The notes under the pieces are model-generated. The model was given only the letters and a program-made list of their open reading frames with translations. It did not search any database and was not told the DNA's origin. DNA of 47,315 bases from Chromera velia (lineage: Eukaryota; Sar; Chromeraceae), in contig JAHBMJ010000471.1 in assembly GCA_018398765.1 (NCBI GenBank), positions 1 to 47,315 of the forward strand, written 5' to 3'. Below, one piece after another: positions 11,017 to 34,625 of this stretch (position 1 is the stretch's first letter; each line of letters begins with the position of its first letter). The position numbers were made by a program, and so were the translations under genes.

Positions 11017-12360
11017 ATGCAAAGAGAGACTAGTTCGCACCCCCTCCTCTTTGTACGCTCCTCGTATGACGAATGGGGGGACAGAAGGGTCGGAGCAGCT
11101 GCAGCATCTCAGAGTGCGAGCAGCAGAGACGGCCCGAAGTCTGCTTCCCGTCTCCAGAAGATTCGGGAGCTCCTCTACATTCCCGTGAGCGATGTCATTG
11201 CGGCATCTTGGTGCAGCGTTGGGACCATTCACAGTACAGCCTCACAGTATGGACCAGAGGAGTATCTACCCTGTTTGTATACATGTTTTGGATTGCCTAA
11301 AGGGACGAGACGTTGGTTCGTTCTGACGACCCAGTCTGTTTGGTCTTTCGTTAAGCCGCCTTCTTGGTGGGCCAGTAGATTAGATTCCTCCTCCCCTCTT
11401 TGTGTTACTGGGCGTTTGTGGTTTCCTTCCAAAATCTGTGACCTCACTTCCCCCCCAGTCCCTCATGACAGCGACAGGCGTGCCATCAAATTTGTCGATG
11501 AGGCTGGAAGGAGAACGATTGTCTTGAGATTGGACTCTGAAGAAGAGAGGGCGGGATGGTTGAATCTTCTTCAGTCTGTGGTCTTTCAGAGGCTTCACCC
11601 AGGAAGAACCAGGCGAAAGGTTGAGGAGGCCCTACTGAACGCCTCCCCCTCGCTGGTTCCCCAGAGCGCCTCCTCTGATTCTCCTCCTCCCCCCCCTCCC
11701 CACACAGTCGGAGAGAGGAGAGGCAATGAATTCCCGTCCCATCACGCTGCTCAAACCGCTGCGGATCAGGAAGACGACATTGCAACCCAGCACAGTGAGC
11801 AAGAGGCTGCATCTGCCGTCAATCGGTCTGCGAATATCTCTTCAGGGGAAGCGAGTCTTCCAATCGAGCAGCACAGAAGCCGTTCGAGGAGACATGTCCC
11901 CAGATGGACACGCGAAGGAGAGGGCGAGGGGGAGAGGGTGCAACTACTTGGAGATTCTTCTACAGTTGAGGGGGAAAGGGAAGCCGACAGAGAGGGGCAG
12001 CGCAGAAGAGAAAGAACTTTGTCCTCTTCGTCCTCTGCTATTTTGCGGAGATTCAGAGCAGACTCACGGGGGGGTGATGACGGATCGTTTGTATTTGAGG
12101 CTGTGGATTCGGGACCTGTATTTCATCGAGAGAACCCCCGAGGGCAGCAGGGGGAAAGGACAGTGGAAGAGGGCGAAGAGAATGAGCGACCGCGAGTTGT
12201 GGTGATGGGAGGGGAGATGTTCGATCTCCTGGTCCAGCGTTCCCTTCTTCAGACAGACGGTCTCCTGTTGACTGTCAATGCCGCACGTGTGATGCTGGGG
12301 TGGCGTTTTGAGGGGTGGCAATCTGTGCGGGTCGTCGGGGAAGTGGCGAGGGCTGCTTGA
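11017..12360 (+). CDS. PH-like domain protein, single exon, 447 aa
   Basis: The ATG at 11017 has an in-frame TGA upstream at 11002, which supports this start. The stop is the TGA at 12358-12360. Residues about 97-190 show the signature of a pleckstrin-homology-like fold: an opening TRRWFVL strand, a variable middle, then a strand-loop-strand (AIKFVDEAGRRTIVLRL) and a final helix with the conserved Trp (SEEERAGWLNLLQSV). PH domains bind phosphoinositides or proteins at membranes; binding here is unproven. Residues about 200-380 are disordered, rich in Ser, Arg and Glu. The last 50 residues form a compact hydrophobic segment (EMFDLLVQRSLLQTDGLLL). It is intronless while its neighbours on both sides are intron-rich. 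The gene call is solid; the PH assignment is moderate because no alignment was run. Confidence 0.72.
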   Translation: MQRETSSHPLLFVRSSYDEWGDRRVGAAAASQSASSRDGPKSASRLQKIRELLYIPVSDVIAASWCSVGTIHSTASQYGPEEYLPCLYTCFGLPKGTRRWFVLTTQSVWSFVKPPSWWASRLDSSSPLCVTGRLWFPSKICDLTSPPVPHDSDRRAIKFVDEAGRRTIVLRLDSEEERAGWLNLLQSVVFQRLHPGRTRRKVEEALLNASPSLVPQSASSDSPPPPPPHTVGERRGNEFPSHHAAQTAADQEDDIATQHSEQEAASAVNRSANISSGEASLPIEQHRSRSRRHVPRWTREGEGEGERVQLLGDSSTVEGEREADREGQRRRERTLSSSSSAILRRFRADSRGGDDGSFVFEAVDSGPVFHRENPRGQQGERTVEEGEENERPRVVVMGGEMFDLLVQRSLLQTDGLLLTVNAARVMLGWRFEGWQSVRVVGEVARAA

Positions 12361-13799
12361 AGGACTCTCTGACATTCACAGCCATACACCAACACAGAAA
12401 GACAAACCCTTGTGGGCGTACGAGAGGGAGGGAGAAAAGAGAGACACGGAGAAGGTGCAAAGGAGGAAGAGAGAAACTGAGGGAGCTTCTTTGGTTCCTT
12501 GCGTGTTTCCGTCCGTATTTAAAGAGAGCTCGAGAGGGGCCTTGGGGGTCGCCGGGAAAAGGAGGATGTACACAAACATAAGTTAAGCCTGTGGCATGCA
12601 TGCAGAGTGCATTACATGGTTCCAATACTTGTACAATATGTTTGATGCAGCCGCACTCTTCTCATTGATCATGTTGTGTGCACTCTGCAAATGGACTTGG
12701 ATTATGTTTGCGTGATTTGACCCCATTTTTCTTCCTATGTTTGTCCATGCATGTCTGCAAGTTGATGGTTGTCTCATTTTTTAGCTCATTTTTTGGGCGT
12801 TATTGCGTTTGGGGATCGAGCGCTAGATCGAGCGCATCTTCTGGTTGAGGAAGGCCTGTTAAGAAGACCTCTAGCTAGCGGTTTTTCTTTTTTCGTGAAT
12901 TGCTTCGCCTTTGTTGTTTGAGGCTTCAATGACTCGGAGCTGAGCGAACAATAGAATAACAGAGTGCAATGACGGTATACATTTAATATGACAGTGCACT
13001 GTGACATGCATAACTTATTAACTTTCCCACCTAAATTTTTACTCGGATTAGCATTGTTTTTTCCAATATCACAGTATATATTACCACACAACTTAACAGT
13101 GCATTTAATCTATGTAGTACTTCACTAGGTACTTCATCTAGTACTCTAGCTAGTACTTAATTCAATTGAATTAAATTATCATGATACTTCTAGCGATACT
13201 TATAAAAGTGCCCAGTGATTGGTCCATAAGATTCTTCAAGTTAGTACTAGTTCTTCAAATGCTTCGGTATTGCCTAATTTACACAATGTATCCCAAGTAC
13301 ATCGAATTTCCCCATGTTTAAAAACTAAAGTCGAATTAACTAGCAAATTAATTTAATTGAACTTAAAATTCCACTTAAAACTATAACAGAATAATATTTA
13401 ATTTAATGATGACCAACAGATTCAAATTTAAGCTATGAACTCAATAGTATGAACTAGGCTATGAAAGTTTAGTTATACATAGTCATACTAGCACGTCTAT
13501 GAATTACTATATATAAGTAAACTCATACAAAGTTATTTAGTGGTACAATATTTCCACCGGTGTTACTACATTGTGAAATCCAATGGATAAAGCTCCGGAG
13601 ACCCGTCATGGGGTATTTACAAAGGGGTGATCAGACCTTGAAGTTATGTATCTGATCTGATTGAGACCCCATGGTGATTTTTGATTAAATTGAAGACGCG
13701 AATTCTCTCGATGGCAGACTCTCGCACTTCAAATTTAAAGTCAAAATTCAAATCCGTCACAGGGATGTGCAAGCTGACGGATGCTTCAGTAAGTTTAAT
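12361..13799. other. Intergenic: 3' flank then AT-rich island, no gene
   Basis: The first 250 bases are purine-rich 3' flank. A duplicated GATCGAGCGC motif appears at about 12815-12835. From about 12950 to 13790 the sequence is strongly AT-rich with no usable ORF. The stretch ATGGGGTATTTACAA near 13609 nearly recurs near 38119. The island runs directly into the last exon of the large minus-strand gene. Confidence 0.5.
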
Positions 13800-26367
<12,568 letters not shown>

Positions 26368-26370
26368 CAC

Positions 26371-27132
26371 GGCTGAGTGTGTGTAGATGTATTATGAAAA
26401 CGAAATTGTTAGTCAGTATCTAAACTGAAGCATCAACGCCAGTTTGAATTGTGGTTCGAGATGACTCTCCTGCATGAAAAGTCTTCCATGCAGTCAGGAT
26501 GTTGCTGAACCAAGCCGTTATGGCTATTCTTTGACTTTTGACGGCCGTCTACTCATGCTGGAGAAGTCACGCTCTCTTCACAATCATTATAGTCATGCAT
26601 ATATATATATATATATATATGGAATATATATATATATATATATATGGAATTCGATCTGTATCGCGGATTATGGCGCTTGATTTCTTTTCGTTGGGGTGCA
26701 AATCCTTTTTTAGGCTGCTGTTAGGGGCGATTCTGTATTAGAAAAACTATTTTTTTATCGATAAAAAAATCGATAAAAAAATAATGTATAGCGAAGACTC
26801 GAGTTTTTTTCAGACAATTAATTGGGCAATAATACAATACAATACAATTAATTGGGCAACACTTTTTTTTTTACTTTGCGTTTTCCCCCTCGATTTGGAG
26901 TCAATTTTGGACAAAAAACTTTGAAAAAACTATTGGTGAGCACCCCTGTCACCCGTTCAAAAAAAAAAAATGATGCCACATCGATCATCAGACTGTCAGA
27001 AAAAAAATATGTAATTATACGTACTATATATATATATATATATGACGGTGCATGTACGTGCGTTTCTGTCTAATAATCCATAGAAGAGTAAGATGTATAT
27101 TGATCCGAACATGACAGAAGGAAAAGCCACAC
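26371..27132. other. Intergenic: (TA)n tracts, palindrome and direct repeats
   Basis: This stretch upstream of the giant gene has no ORF worth calling. It holds TA runs at about 26596-26646 (interrupted by GGAA) and 27026-27043. It also holds a 20-bp perfect palindrome of seven T, ATCGAT and seven A at 26750-26769, and a 16-bp direct repeat ACAATTAATTGGGCAA at 26814 and 26844. Confidence 0.6.
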
Positions 27133-27432
27133 CTGCAGAAGCTTCAAACAGTAGTCTTGTGATCCATTTTCTCGCTCAAGACATGGACGGAGTCCGGTTC
27201 GTTCGGTCTCAGCATCGAAGACAGACTGTGACCAAAGCAAATTGAGACCGACGTTGACCCTCTGTTTGAATCCTGAGGAGCAACGCCAACCTCGATCGAT
27301 CTTGTCCTGGCAGACTTGGCCAACAAGGCCCTCCCATCGACTGACGACGTGACTGATCACTTTCTTTGGCACTTTTCTGGACGTGTCAGTCACTCCTCCC
27401 TCTTCTACGTAGCTCATTTTTCTTTTCCACCT
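27133..27432 (-). CDS. Possible isolated exon, unknown protein
   Basis: A minus-strand frame from an ATG at 27417 to a possible donor at 27132 (CTGCAG followed by GTGTGG) encodes about 95 residues of balanced composition (starting MSYVEEGGVT and ending DYCLKLLQ). A TGCAG-type acceptor precedes it at about 27433. It does not join exon 1 of the giant gene in phase: that junction would create an immediate stop. It could be a separate short gene or chance. Confidence 0.22.
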
Positions 27433-27849
27433 GCATGCCAATATGCATATATATGCGTCCCTTTCTACTGAGAGCTGCGTGGTCCTTTCGTGATCTTCGT
27501 GGATTGTTTTGCCTTTGGACATGTTTGAGGCCTCGAACGGCGAATTTTGACTCATGCTTCCTCTGCAGGCTTTTCTGCTGACGTGCCCACGCGCCTTGTG
27601 TTTGTTTCCACAACATATTATGCATGTGTAATATGTATTTCGTTGTGTCGTCCGGCTCTCCGTTTTCACATGACTTTTTGTTTCTTGTCCCCATGCACCT
27701 CGATTTGATTCCTCGTTGCAGATCAGCGCTTGTGGCTTGACTTACGGGAAACACTCCGCCTGAAAGTCACAGCTGCTCCCTAGCTTTCCCGCATCTTTTC
27801 CAAAGAGAAAGAGCGGCAGAAACAATCGGAAGACATTGACAGAGAAGGA

Positions 27850-30800
27850 ATGCAATACGGCTCTCCAAATACTCCAACTTCCGTCCGTAAAACAGAGGAG
27901 AGAGGAGGAGTAGTCGGAAAGTCGCGTCTGAATCACTGGAAGTCCGAGTCGGTGCCAAAACTTCGAAAACCTACAAAGCGCCCTTCTTCCCCAATGCAAT
28001 CGAATCAACAGCGTTCCTTGGGTCCTCCCTTGAGGGAATCCCAGGCCAACCTTCGAGACAGGATTCGATACGGGAAGGGGAAGGATGTAAACAATCGAAC
28101 CAGTAACCCCCGCTCTCAGCAGCAGTCCCCTTCGTCATCAAGAAAGAAGCTCTTGCCGACCCCCCCTGCCGGAGTGACGAGAGAAGAATATGCACGCTTC
28201 AACAGCATTTCTCGTGCAATGGCACTTCTACGAAGAGAGAAATCGGGCTTCTTCGTGCAGATTCATCAAAATCAAAAAGAGGGCGAGCGACACAGCAACC
28301 CACCCACGAGTGGCACCACCCAGAAAAACGAGACAAAGGAGTTTTACTCTCCTCTGACGAGCCCTTTTCTCCAACGCCCCGTTGTTATTCCCTCACCCCC
28401 ACGGCAACTGCCTCCCACCACTGTAACCATGTCCCCTCCCACTCAGCCCACAGTTGTCATTGCACAGTCAACTCTCATGCCAATCCCTGTTGGAAGGGGA
28501 AACACCGTTGACACAGCGGTCACCCCCGTGGCTCCTTACGGCCTGACCGGGAGAGAATCGCCTGAAGTCCACCTGAAGGAAGAACGAATGCCAAGCGGGA
28601 ATGAATCTCAGAGGCAAAACGTTCCACAGAGCGTTCCCTTGAACACTTCCTCAAACGATCGCAGGTTTCCTTCTGTCCGATCCTTTCAGACTCTCCGAAC
28701 GCTTCCCTCCCAGCCCCTGCCCTTCCACTCAAATGCCATCCACTGGAGAGTACCCTCTTCTCAGTCAATTTCACCACCACCACCGCAGAACATGAACACT
28801 CGCCTCCCTGCTCAGACAGGCAGCGTTTCTGCCAATTCACCCGTCAGGTTGCTTCAGGGTCCTCCTGTGGTCTCCAATTTTGCTCCAGCCAAACCGTACG
28901 CTACTGCTCACATGCCCCCAGAACCCCTACAGCCTCTTGCAGGCCCACCAAGACAGGTTGCCGCCCAACTCGCCTCGCCGCCTCTCAAAGCATCGTCTTC
29001 CAGCACCCTCCCACCTTCCAGAAAACAATCCTCTGCCACTCCGGCAGCACCCACTCAGAGCGTGCCAAAGACCCATACCTCTCCCACACCTCCAGTCTTC
29101 ACCTTCTCCCCTGCACACGTACACGGACCCCGGGGACCCTTTGCCCATCCACCCTCCACTGTGTTCCTCCCTGGCCAGCCAGTCGGGGGGCCTGCCGGCG
29201 TTCCCTCCCCCCCTGCAGATGCCAAACCAACACCCGTTCCCGCGACAGCCTTCTTCGGACGTTTCCCACCAACCCTGCAGCCAGCAGACAAGCGTGTAGG
29301 GTCACTTCCAACAGGAACGATGCTGCAGGGGGGCAATCAGCCTGTCCCAACAAGATTCTCCTCTGTCATGCCTCAGTCGGCACCCCTGATTCCCGGCCCT
29401 CCAACAGTAACGGTGACGGCTTCCAAGACCGGTTCGGATCCTCAGGTTGCCAAGGGATCTCCGCCTCCCTTGGTGTCCAATCAAACCGCCGTTCTCAGAC
29501 CTTCAGTGGGACGTTCACAGATGATCGGCCTTCCCACTGGAACAGCAACAGGGCCCATGGAGCCTGGGAGAAACTGGCCGACACCTAGGTTGATGCAGTC
29601 ACATGCGTGGCCGGCAGGCACGACCACAGCGGGAATGCCTCAAGGAGCCCCGCCCTCCGTTCCCCATGCAACTCTCCTCCATCTCCCAACGACAAGCTTC
29701 GCCTTTGCAAAACTTCCAAACACAGCCTCACCCCCGCAAGGTACTAACCCACCCTTCACCTTTCCTGCAGCTACCGAGGGAGGACTCTCACGCCCTCTTC
29801 ACTTCCCCCCACACGCACAGCCGCCCCTTACCACCGCAAGTCCATGGAAGCCACCCGTCTCCACCTCCACGCTCCCCCAACCTTCTTCTCACTTTCCCCT
29901 CGCCGGACCTCCCCATCCAGTTTTTTCTCCCCCCCAAAGACTCGCGGGGGGGGGCAAGAGCACTTCCTCTCCACCGGCCCCCATGTCACCCCTACAGCCG
30001 GGACCCTCCTTCCTTGTTGCCAACGCCGAGCTTCCCCCACCCCAGCCGACCCATCCAACGATCAACCCACCATGGTCTCATCGTAAACAGAGACCCAACG
30101 CTCCAATGCAGCAGCCGCAACAATCAACCAACCCCACACCCCCAACCTGGCTACCCCCAGGGCACGAGCCCCGATCCACGCTTCCCCCACCTCAATTCCA
30201 GTCGCCCACCCGACTCCTTTCGTTCCCTCCATTCCAAATCCCCAACCGGATCCACCCTCGTCCTTTCGGCACGGTGCCGTACATGCCTCACCAAACAACC
30301 TCGCCCCATAATCTCACCGCACTCTACTCAGGCATTCCCCCCACCTCAGTGGTACCACTTCCAGCGCAGCCAACGACAAAGAAGACGACCCCCATGAGGC
30401 CTATCCCTGTGCAGAGCTTCTCTCAGCTCCAAACAGCAAGAACTGAGCGGGGAACGTTGGAATTTGGGGGAAATGTTGGGGGGACTGCAGGGGTGATCCG
30501 TGCAGGAGGCGGAGAGCCCCTGGTGGGCACCGCAACACCAACGCCAGCTCACTTCCCTGCCACGACTGTCGTGATGTCGCCCCCCGGAGTATCTCAGATC
30601 CTCACACGGCCACCCACACAGTCGATTCCCATTCTCTCGGGATATGACACTGCCTTTGTGCCACCCACCCGCACAGTCATCCGAACGACTGCCGTCTCTG
30701 CCGCCCAGGCTGAGAAGAGAGGTCAATCAGATGCGTCAGAAGAGGTCCATACAGAGACACTGGATGTCATGAAGGCAGAGCCCCCAGTACACGCGGAAGC

Positions 30801-33024
30801 CGAGGAAGGAGGGGGGGCCTCTGGGCGGGTCGACGCCCCCAAGGAAGAACCGGGGGCAGTGAGTGCGGGTCAAAACAGTGCAAAGGCGAGTGCAGGGCAG
30901 ACGAGTAGTGCAAAAGAGGAAGAACCAGAGAGGGAGGATGTGCGTGCAGAAGCAGGGGGGGGAGAATCGTCCGAAGAAGCCTCCAAAACAGACGCGAGGC
31001 TTCCCAAAACCCCGGAAGGCGCCTCTGAAAGGACGCCAAAAGGTAAGACAAGCAGGGGAACCTCTCCGCTTTCTGGAACAACGCCATCGAAACAGGTGAA
31101 TAAGACAGGCCGATCTGCAACAACCCCCAAGAAAGGGACGTCGAAGGCAGCTGGATTTGGTAAAGCGGTGTCACCTGGAAACAGAAAGGCAGGCCCGAAG
31201 GCCAAAGCAAAGTCCAAACCTGCAGAGTCTGGTGTGGCGCCACCAGGTGCCGCTGACCCTTCAACCCTCGCATTTTCCTTTTCACCAAATGGTGCCCCTT
31301 ATATTGCAGGGGATGGTGGAGACGTGTCAGTGCAGTATCCGGTTGGGGCTTCACAGAGCCTTCAGGCAAGTGAGAAGCCTGCAGACGAGGGTGCGGAGAG
31401 GGAAGAGGGGCCCAGCGGCCAAGTGCAGAGGGAGGATCAAGCAACTTCCTCTATTCAGAGCCCGGAGTTTGGGGCAGTTGGGGGAGGGGCACCATTGCAA
31501 CCGGGATTTCAGGTAGATGCACCTTTCTCAACCGGACAGTCTTCTCTGCCCTTTCCGGCAGTGCTAAAGGGGCGATGGGAAGTGAGTGGTGGTAGAGCAG
31601 GCACATTTGAGCTTGCCCTTCCGTCTCTGGATGCAATTTATGCAGCTGCACTAGCCCCTCCCTCTGGACCTGTCACACCCCCCCATGCTGTAGCAGCGGG
31701 GCTGGCAACGAAGGCAGAAAGTGGGAGGGCTGACCAGCCAAGTGGGGGGGGAATGGTGTCGATGGACATCCGAGTTGGGCATGTGAGGACGGACGATCCT
31801 GTGCACCCACCCTTCTTTGCCTTCGACAGCGGGAAGATGTTTGGTGAGAAAATGGTGGAATCAAACAGAGAAGCCATTTTGCAGTGTGCACAAACAACCG
31901 CAGACGAAGCATTCACGGCAGCGGTTCAGACACAAGAGACAGAAATGGGGGGGGTAGAAGAGAACCTCGATGCACCGATCGATCATCCGGACTTTGTCAC
32001 TCCAGCTCCCCTCAGAGGAAGAGAAAGAAAAAGCACCGACCATGCACAAGCGGGAAAGGGGGGGGGAATCAAAGACAAAGACTCCCGTGGGATTTCCGCA
32101 TCCCGCAGCGGCAGGCGATCAGCCAGTCGCCAGCGTCGTTCTCCTGTCTCCTCTCCCTCCTTAAGACAATTGAACTTCTCACCCCTCCGGCTGAACAGTC
32201 GGGGGTTTGACGTTTCCTTCAACGGCCACTTTGTGCCACCGAGCATCGCTCCCAGGGGTCCGACCAACCCCTCCCGGACCCCCTCGGCGTCCCGACGTCG
32301 ACGTCGCGTCTCTGATGTGCGGGTCGAGAGAGAGGAGAACCCCCTCAGCTCCAACAGAGAGAGTCGCTGTCGGCCTCAAAGTGGGGGGGGGAGAAACAAG
32401 TCAGCAGAAAGGGAGAGGGAGACTGCGAGAGAAGAGAAAGACCACCTCGAGATTTTGACCTCCCGTCTATCGGAGGCCGCCCTTCAGGCAATGCGGGAGA
32501 AGACCATTCCCCTCATCGTGGATGCACCTGCGGGCTGTGTCTCCTGTACGGATCGATGGATGCCCTCTTCAAGAGCAGGGACAGGAAGGACATCGGAAGA
32601 GAGGGGGGGGGAGAGGGAGGGTGTGACGGTTCCTGAAGAAGGGAGGGTGAGGAGAAGGTTCGACGTTGAGGATTTATGGATCAAGCCCGTTCAGCTGTCC
32701 AGAGAGCGGGGGTCCTACGGGAAGGTCGCCTTGGACGAGGAGCCCCTTTTCCTCCCGATCCCTGAAGAGTCCGCAAATGGGGGGGGGAATTTCAAGGAGG
32801 GGGGGGAAGACGGGCAAAAGGAGAATCAGTCTCGATTGACCGCATGCGAACTTCGCCGTCGCATTGCGGCAGAGGCATTGCTGTTGGCTGAGGAGGCGGT
32901 GCGGGCTCAGCAGGAGAATGAGGAGAGAGAGCAAGTGGATGTTGTGACAACACGGAGCAGAGAGAGGGAAAGGGAGAGAGGCCTGCAATCCAGGGGCCGC
33001 ACAAGAGGACGGGGAGAAAATTGA
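27850..33024 (+). CDS. Proline-rich low-complexity protein, 1724 aa in one exon
   Basis: A 5.2-kb uninterrupted frame from the ATG at 27850 to the TGA at 33022-33024. The frame is also open upstream to a TAG at 27781, with coding-like composition (KEKERQKQSEDIDREG) after a CCCTAG that could be an acceptor, so a 5' exon may be missing. Residues 1-140 include a conserved-looking segment (GVTREEYARFNSISRAMALLRR). Residues about 140-960 are disordered and rich in Pro, Thr, Ser and Gln, with many PPPQ-type motifs that could bind SH3, WW or EVH1-like modules. An acidic then Lys/Pro-rich block follows (about 960-1130). The C-terminus is Arg/Glu-rich and ends in RGRTRGRGEN, an RG-type tail typical of RNA-associated proteins. 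No enzyme domain is seen. A scaffold or RNA-granule role is inference. G6-G8 runs coding for Gly recur in the 3' half. Confidence 0.82.
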   Translation: MQYGSPNTPTSVRKTEERGGVVGKSRLNHWKSESVPKLRKPTKRPSSPMQSNQQRSLGPPLRESQANLRDRIRYGKGKDVNNRTSNPRSQQQSPSSSRKKLLPTPPAGVTREEYARFNSISRAMALLRREKSGFFVQIHQNQKEGERHSNPPTSGTTQKNETKEFYSPLTSPFLQRPVVIPSPPRQLPPTTVTMSPPTQPTVVIAQSTLMPIPVGRGNTVDTAVTPVAPYGLTGRESPEVHLKEERMPSGNESQRQNVPQSVPLNTSSNDRRFPSVRSFQTLRTLPSQPLPFHSNAIHWRVPSSQSISPPPPQNMNTRLPAQTGSVSANSPVRLLQGPPVVSNFAPAKPYATAHMPPEPLQPLAGPPRQVAAQLASPPLKASSSSTLPPSRKQSSATPAAPTQSVPKTHTSPTPPVFTFSPAHVHGPRGPFAHPPSTVFLPGQPVGGPAGVPSPPADAKPTPVPATAFFGRFPPTLQPADKRVGSLPTGTMLQGGNQPVPTRFSSVMPQSAPLIPGPPTVTVTASKTGSDPQVAKGSPPPLVSNQTAVLRPSVGRSQMIGLPTGTATGPMEPGRNWPTPRLMQSHAWPAGTTTAGMPQGAPPSVPHATLLHLPTTSFAFAKLPNTASPPQGTNPPFTFPAATEGGLSRPLHFPPHAQPPLTTASPWKPPVSTSTLPQPSSHFPLAGPPHPVFSPPQRLAGGGKSTSSPPAPMSPLQPGPSFLVANAELPPPQPTHPTINPPWSHRKQRPNAPMQQPQQSTNPTPPTWLPPGHEPRSTLPPPQFQSPTRLLSFPPFQIPNRIHPRPFGTVPYMPHQTTSPHNLTALYSGIPPTSVVPLPAQPTTKKTTPMRPIPVQSFSQLQTARTERGTLEFGGNVGGTAGVIRAGGGEPLVGTATPTPAHFPATTVVMSPPGVSQILTRPPTQSIPILSGYDTAFVPPTRTVIRTTAVSAAQAEKRGQSDASEEVHTETLDVMKAEPPVHAEAEEGGGASGRVDAPKEEPGAVSAGQNSAKASAGQTSSAKEEEPEREDVRAEAGGGESSEEASKTDARLPKTPEGASERTPKGKTSRGTSPLSGTTPSKQVNKTGRSATTPKKGTSKAAGFGKAVSPGNRKAGPKAKAKSKPAESGVAPPGAADPSTLAFSFSPNGAPYIAGDGGDVSVQYPVGASQSLQASEKPADEGAEREEGPSGQVQREDQATSSIQSPEFGAVGGGAPLQPGFQVDAPFSTGQSSLPFPAVLKGRWEVSGGRAGTFELALPSLDAIYAAALAPPSGPVTPPHAVAAGLATKAESGRADQPSGGGMVSMDIRVGHVRTDDPVHPPFFAFDSGKMFGEKMVESNREAILQCAQTTADEAFTAAVQTQETEMGGVEENLDAPIDHPDFVTPAPLRGRERKSTDHAQAGKGGGIKDKDSRGISASRSGRRSASRQRRSPVSSPSLRQLNFSPLRLNSRGFDVSFNGHFVPPSIAPRGPTNPSRTPSASRRRRRVSDVRVEREENPLSSNRESRCRPQSGGGRNKSAERERETAREEKDHLEILTSRLSEAALQAMREKTIPLIVDAPAGCVSCTDRWMPSSRAGTGRTSEERGGEREGVTVPEEGRVRRRFDVEDLWIKPVQLSRERGSYGKVALDEEPLFLPIPEESANGGGNFKEGGEDGQKENQSRLTACELRRRIAAEALLLAEEAVRAQQENEEREQVDVVTTRSRERERERGLQSRGRTRGRGEN

Positions 33025-34002
33025 ATGAAAGAATGAGGGAGGGAAGGGGGGGGCTGACAATGACTTAAGTCTGTTGCCGTCTTTCTACGTCTCATTTACT
33101 TTCTGCTGCCTTTCTTTCTTTCTTTCTTTCTTTCTCTGTTTCGTTCTTTCACTTCTCTGCGCTCGAGGAGTGGCGGCTTGCATGACTTTCTGCCAACCGT
33201 CGTGAGTGCCTGCAGGTCTGACTCAAGCGAAGCTTCTTCCTTCTTTCCTTCCTTCCTTCCTCTCGTCCCTAGCCAGCAAGGAAGCAGTCAGAAGGATGAC
33301 GAGAGAGAGACCCTGCCTGAATCGTGGACCTTGTTTTGATTGCAACCGACCTCTCTGCAGGTTCCTCTTTTTCCTGTTTTCTTTTTTCCTTCTGCTCTGT
33401 TTGTATATCCGTCTTTCCTTTCTTTCTCGAACTTTACTGAATTTGTTTTTCTTTCTCTCGTCACTCTTTCTTCCATTCTTTGTTTGCGAAGCGACTTTCC
33501 CTTGCAACAGGTCGAGGAGGGGGGCGGCCTTCCTTCCTTTCTGTCAGCAAGTCTTTTCTGTCCATGTCTTTGCTGATCGACGGGACAAGGCAGAAAAAGA
33601 AAAGAATCACTCGATAATGAGCTGGCAGAGACAAAGAGGGGGGGAGAACATGTGCTCTTGTTGTCCTGGGGAGACAAGAGTGGATCAGAGGGGAAAGAAA
33701 ATATCAACAAGGCACGAAAGATGGCTACCCTGTCAAAAAATGAAGACTGAGAGTGGACGACCAGCACTGAGAGAGACCAGAAGAAAGTTTTGCCAGAAAA
33801 AGCTCCGGGTGCACAGATGGAGAAAATACAGACAAAATATTAATTAGACCAGTTTACCAATGAGAAAAGAGGGGGCAAGAGCTTTCCAAGAAACTCCCGC
33901 GAGAAGGTGGGAGGCCTATATTGGCGTTGACTTCTTTGCATCGCGTGACAGGAAAGGAAGAAAGACATCATCAGTAATTCGTGAGGATCGGCCCACGCAC
34001 AA
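33025..34002. other. Intergenic, pyrimidine-rich, no gene seen
   Basis: A TTTC microsatellite lies at about 33111-33135 and a TTCC tract at about 33236-33260. The frame at 33206-33847 is low-complexity Phe/Leu and looks non-coding. The first few hundred bases are probably the 3' UTR of the proline-rich gene. Confidence 0.4.
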
Positions 34003-34227
34003 TCATGTGTGTTCGCTGTCAGCTCGAAGACTGGGCCGGGGTAATGGGGGACAACGGTGATGCGTCAGACTTTTGTGTTTTTTTTTTTCGTGGTGCGTGA
34101 GTCGGTGTAATTCTTGCTGTGCAGCTGCTTGATAACCTTTCGTGCAATGATCGCTCATACCGGCTTCCTTCCGCTCTTCGATTGTCGGGAAGTCATCCAC
34201 CGCACCCCCTGCAGCCTGGTGGGACAT
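34003..34227 (-). CDS. Hypothetical small ORF, 74 aa
   Basis: ATG at 34227, stop at 34003. The peptide is hydrophilic and helical in its middle (EERKEAGMSDHCTKGYQAAA) with a His/Lys-rich tail. The composition is more protein-like than surrounding frames, but there is no homology evidence or splice context. Confidence 0.28.
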   Translation of the reverse strand: MSHQAAGGAVDDFPTIEERKEAGMSDHCTKGYQAAAQQELHRLTHHEKKKHKSLTHHRCPPLPRPSLRADSEHT

Positions 34228-34625
34228 CGTCGTTGAATTGGTGCGCTTGCATGAATAACCGCAGGCAGGAAAAGAATGCATGCATGAGGGGAGATGGGGA
34301 ACATTACTTGAGGGTGCTTGTGCCAGGACGCCGCGTCTGGTGTGCAGCACGCCTCCATCAACTTTGGAAGCTGGTAACAGCATGCATATACACCGCGAAA
34401 GGTAACACTGGCAGCCGGTGGTTTATCCGGAGACTAGGCAGGCGCTTGGGGCCTTGGGCTCACTGGCAACTTGCAAATTTCGTGCGAAGTATTAATGCTA
34501 GGTCACCCTAGGTGTCGCAGCCTCACGATACGGCATATAAATGATCTGCTGGCAATACACTGAGGTTTCTGTGTTTTTTGTATGATCACAGTGGGGTCAC
34601 CGATCATATCATCTAGCATATTATG

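Noticed and set aside
28880-30397. Plus-strand Pro/His-rich frames overlapping the proline-rich gene
   Set aside because: They are +1 shadows of CCN-rich coding sequence, with no start context or independent support.
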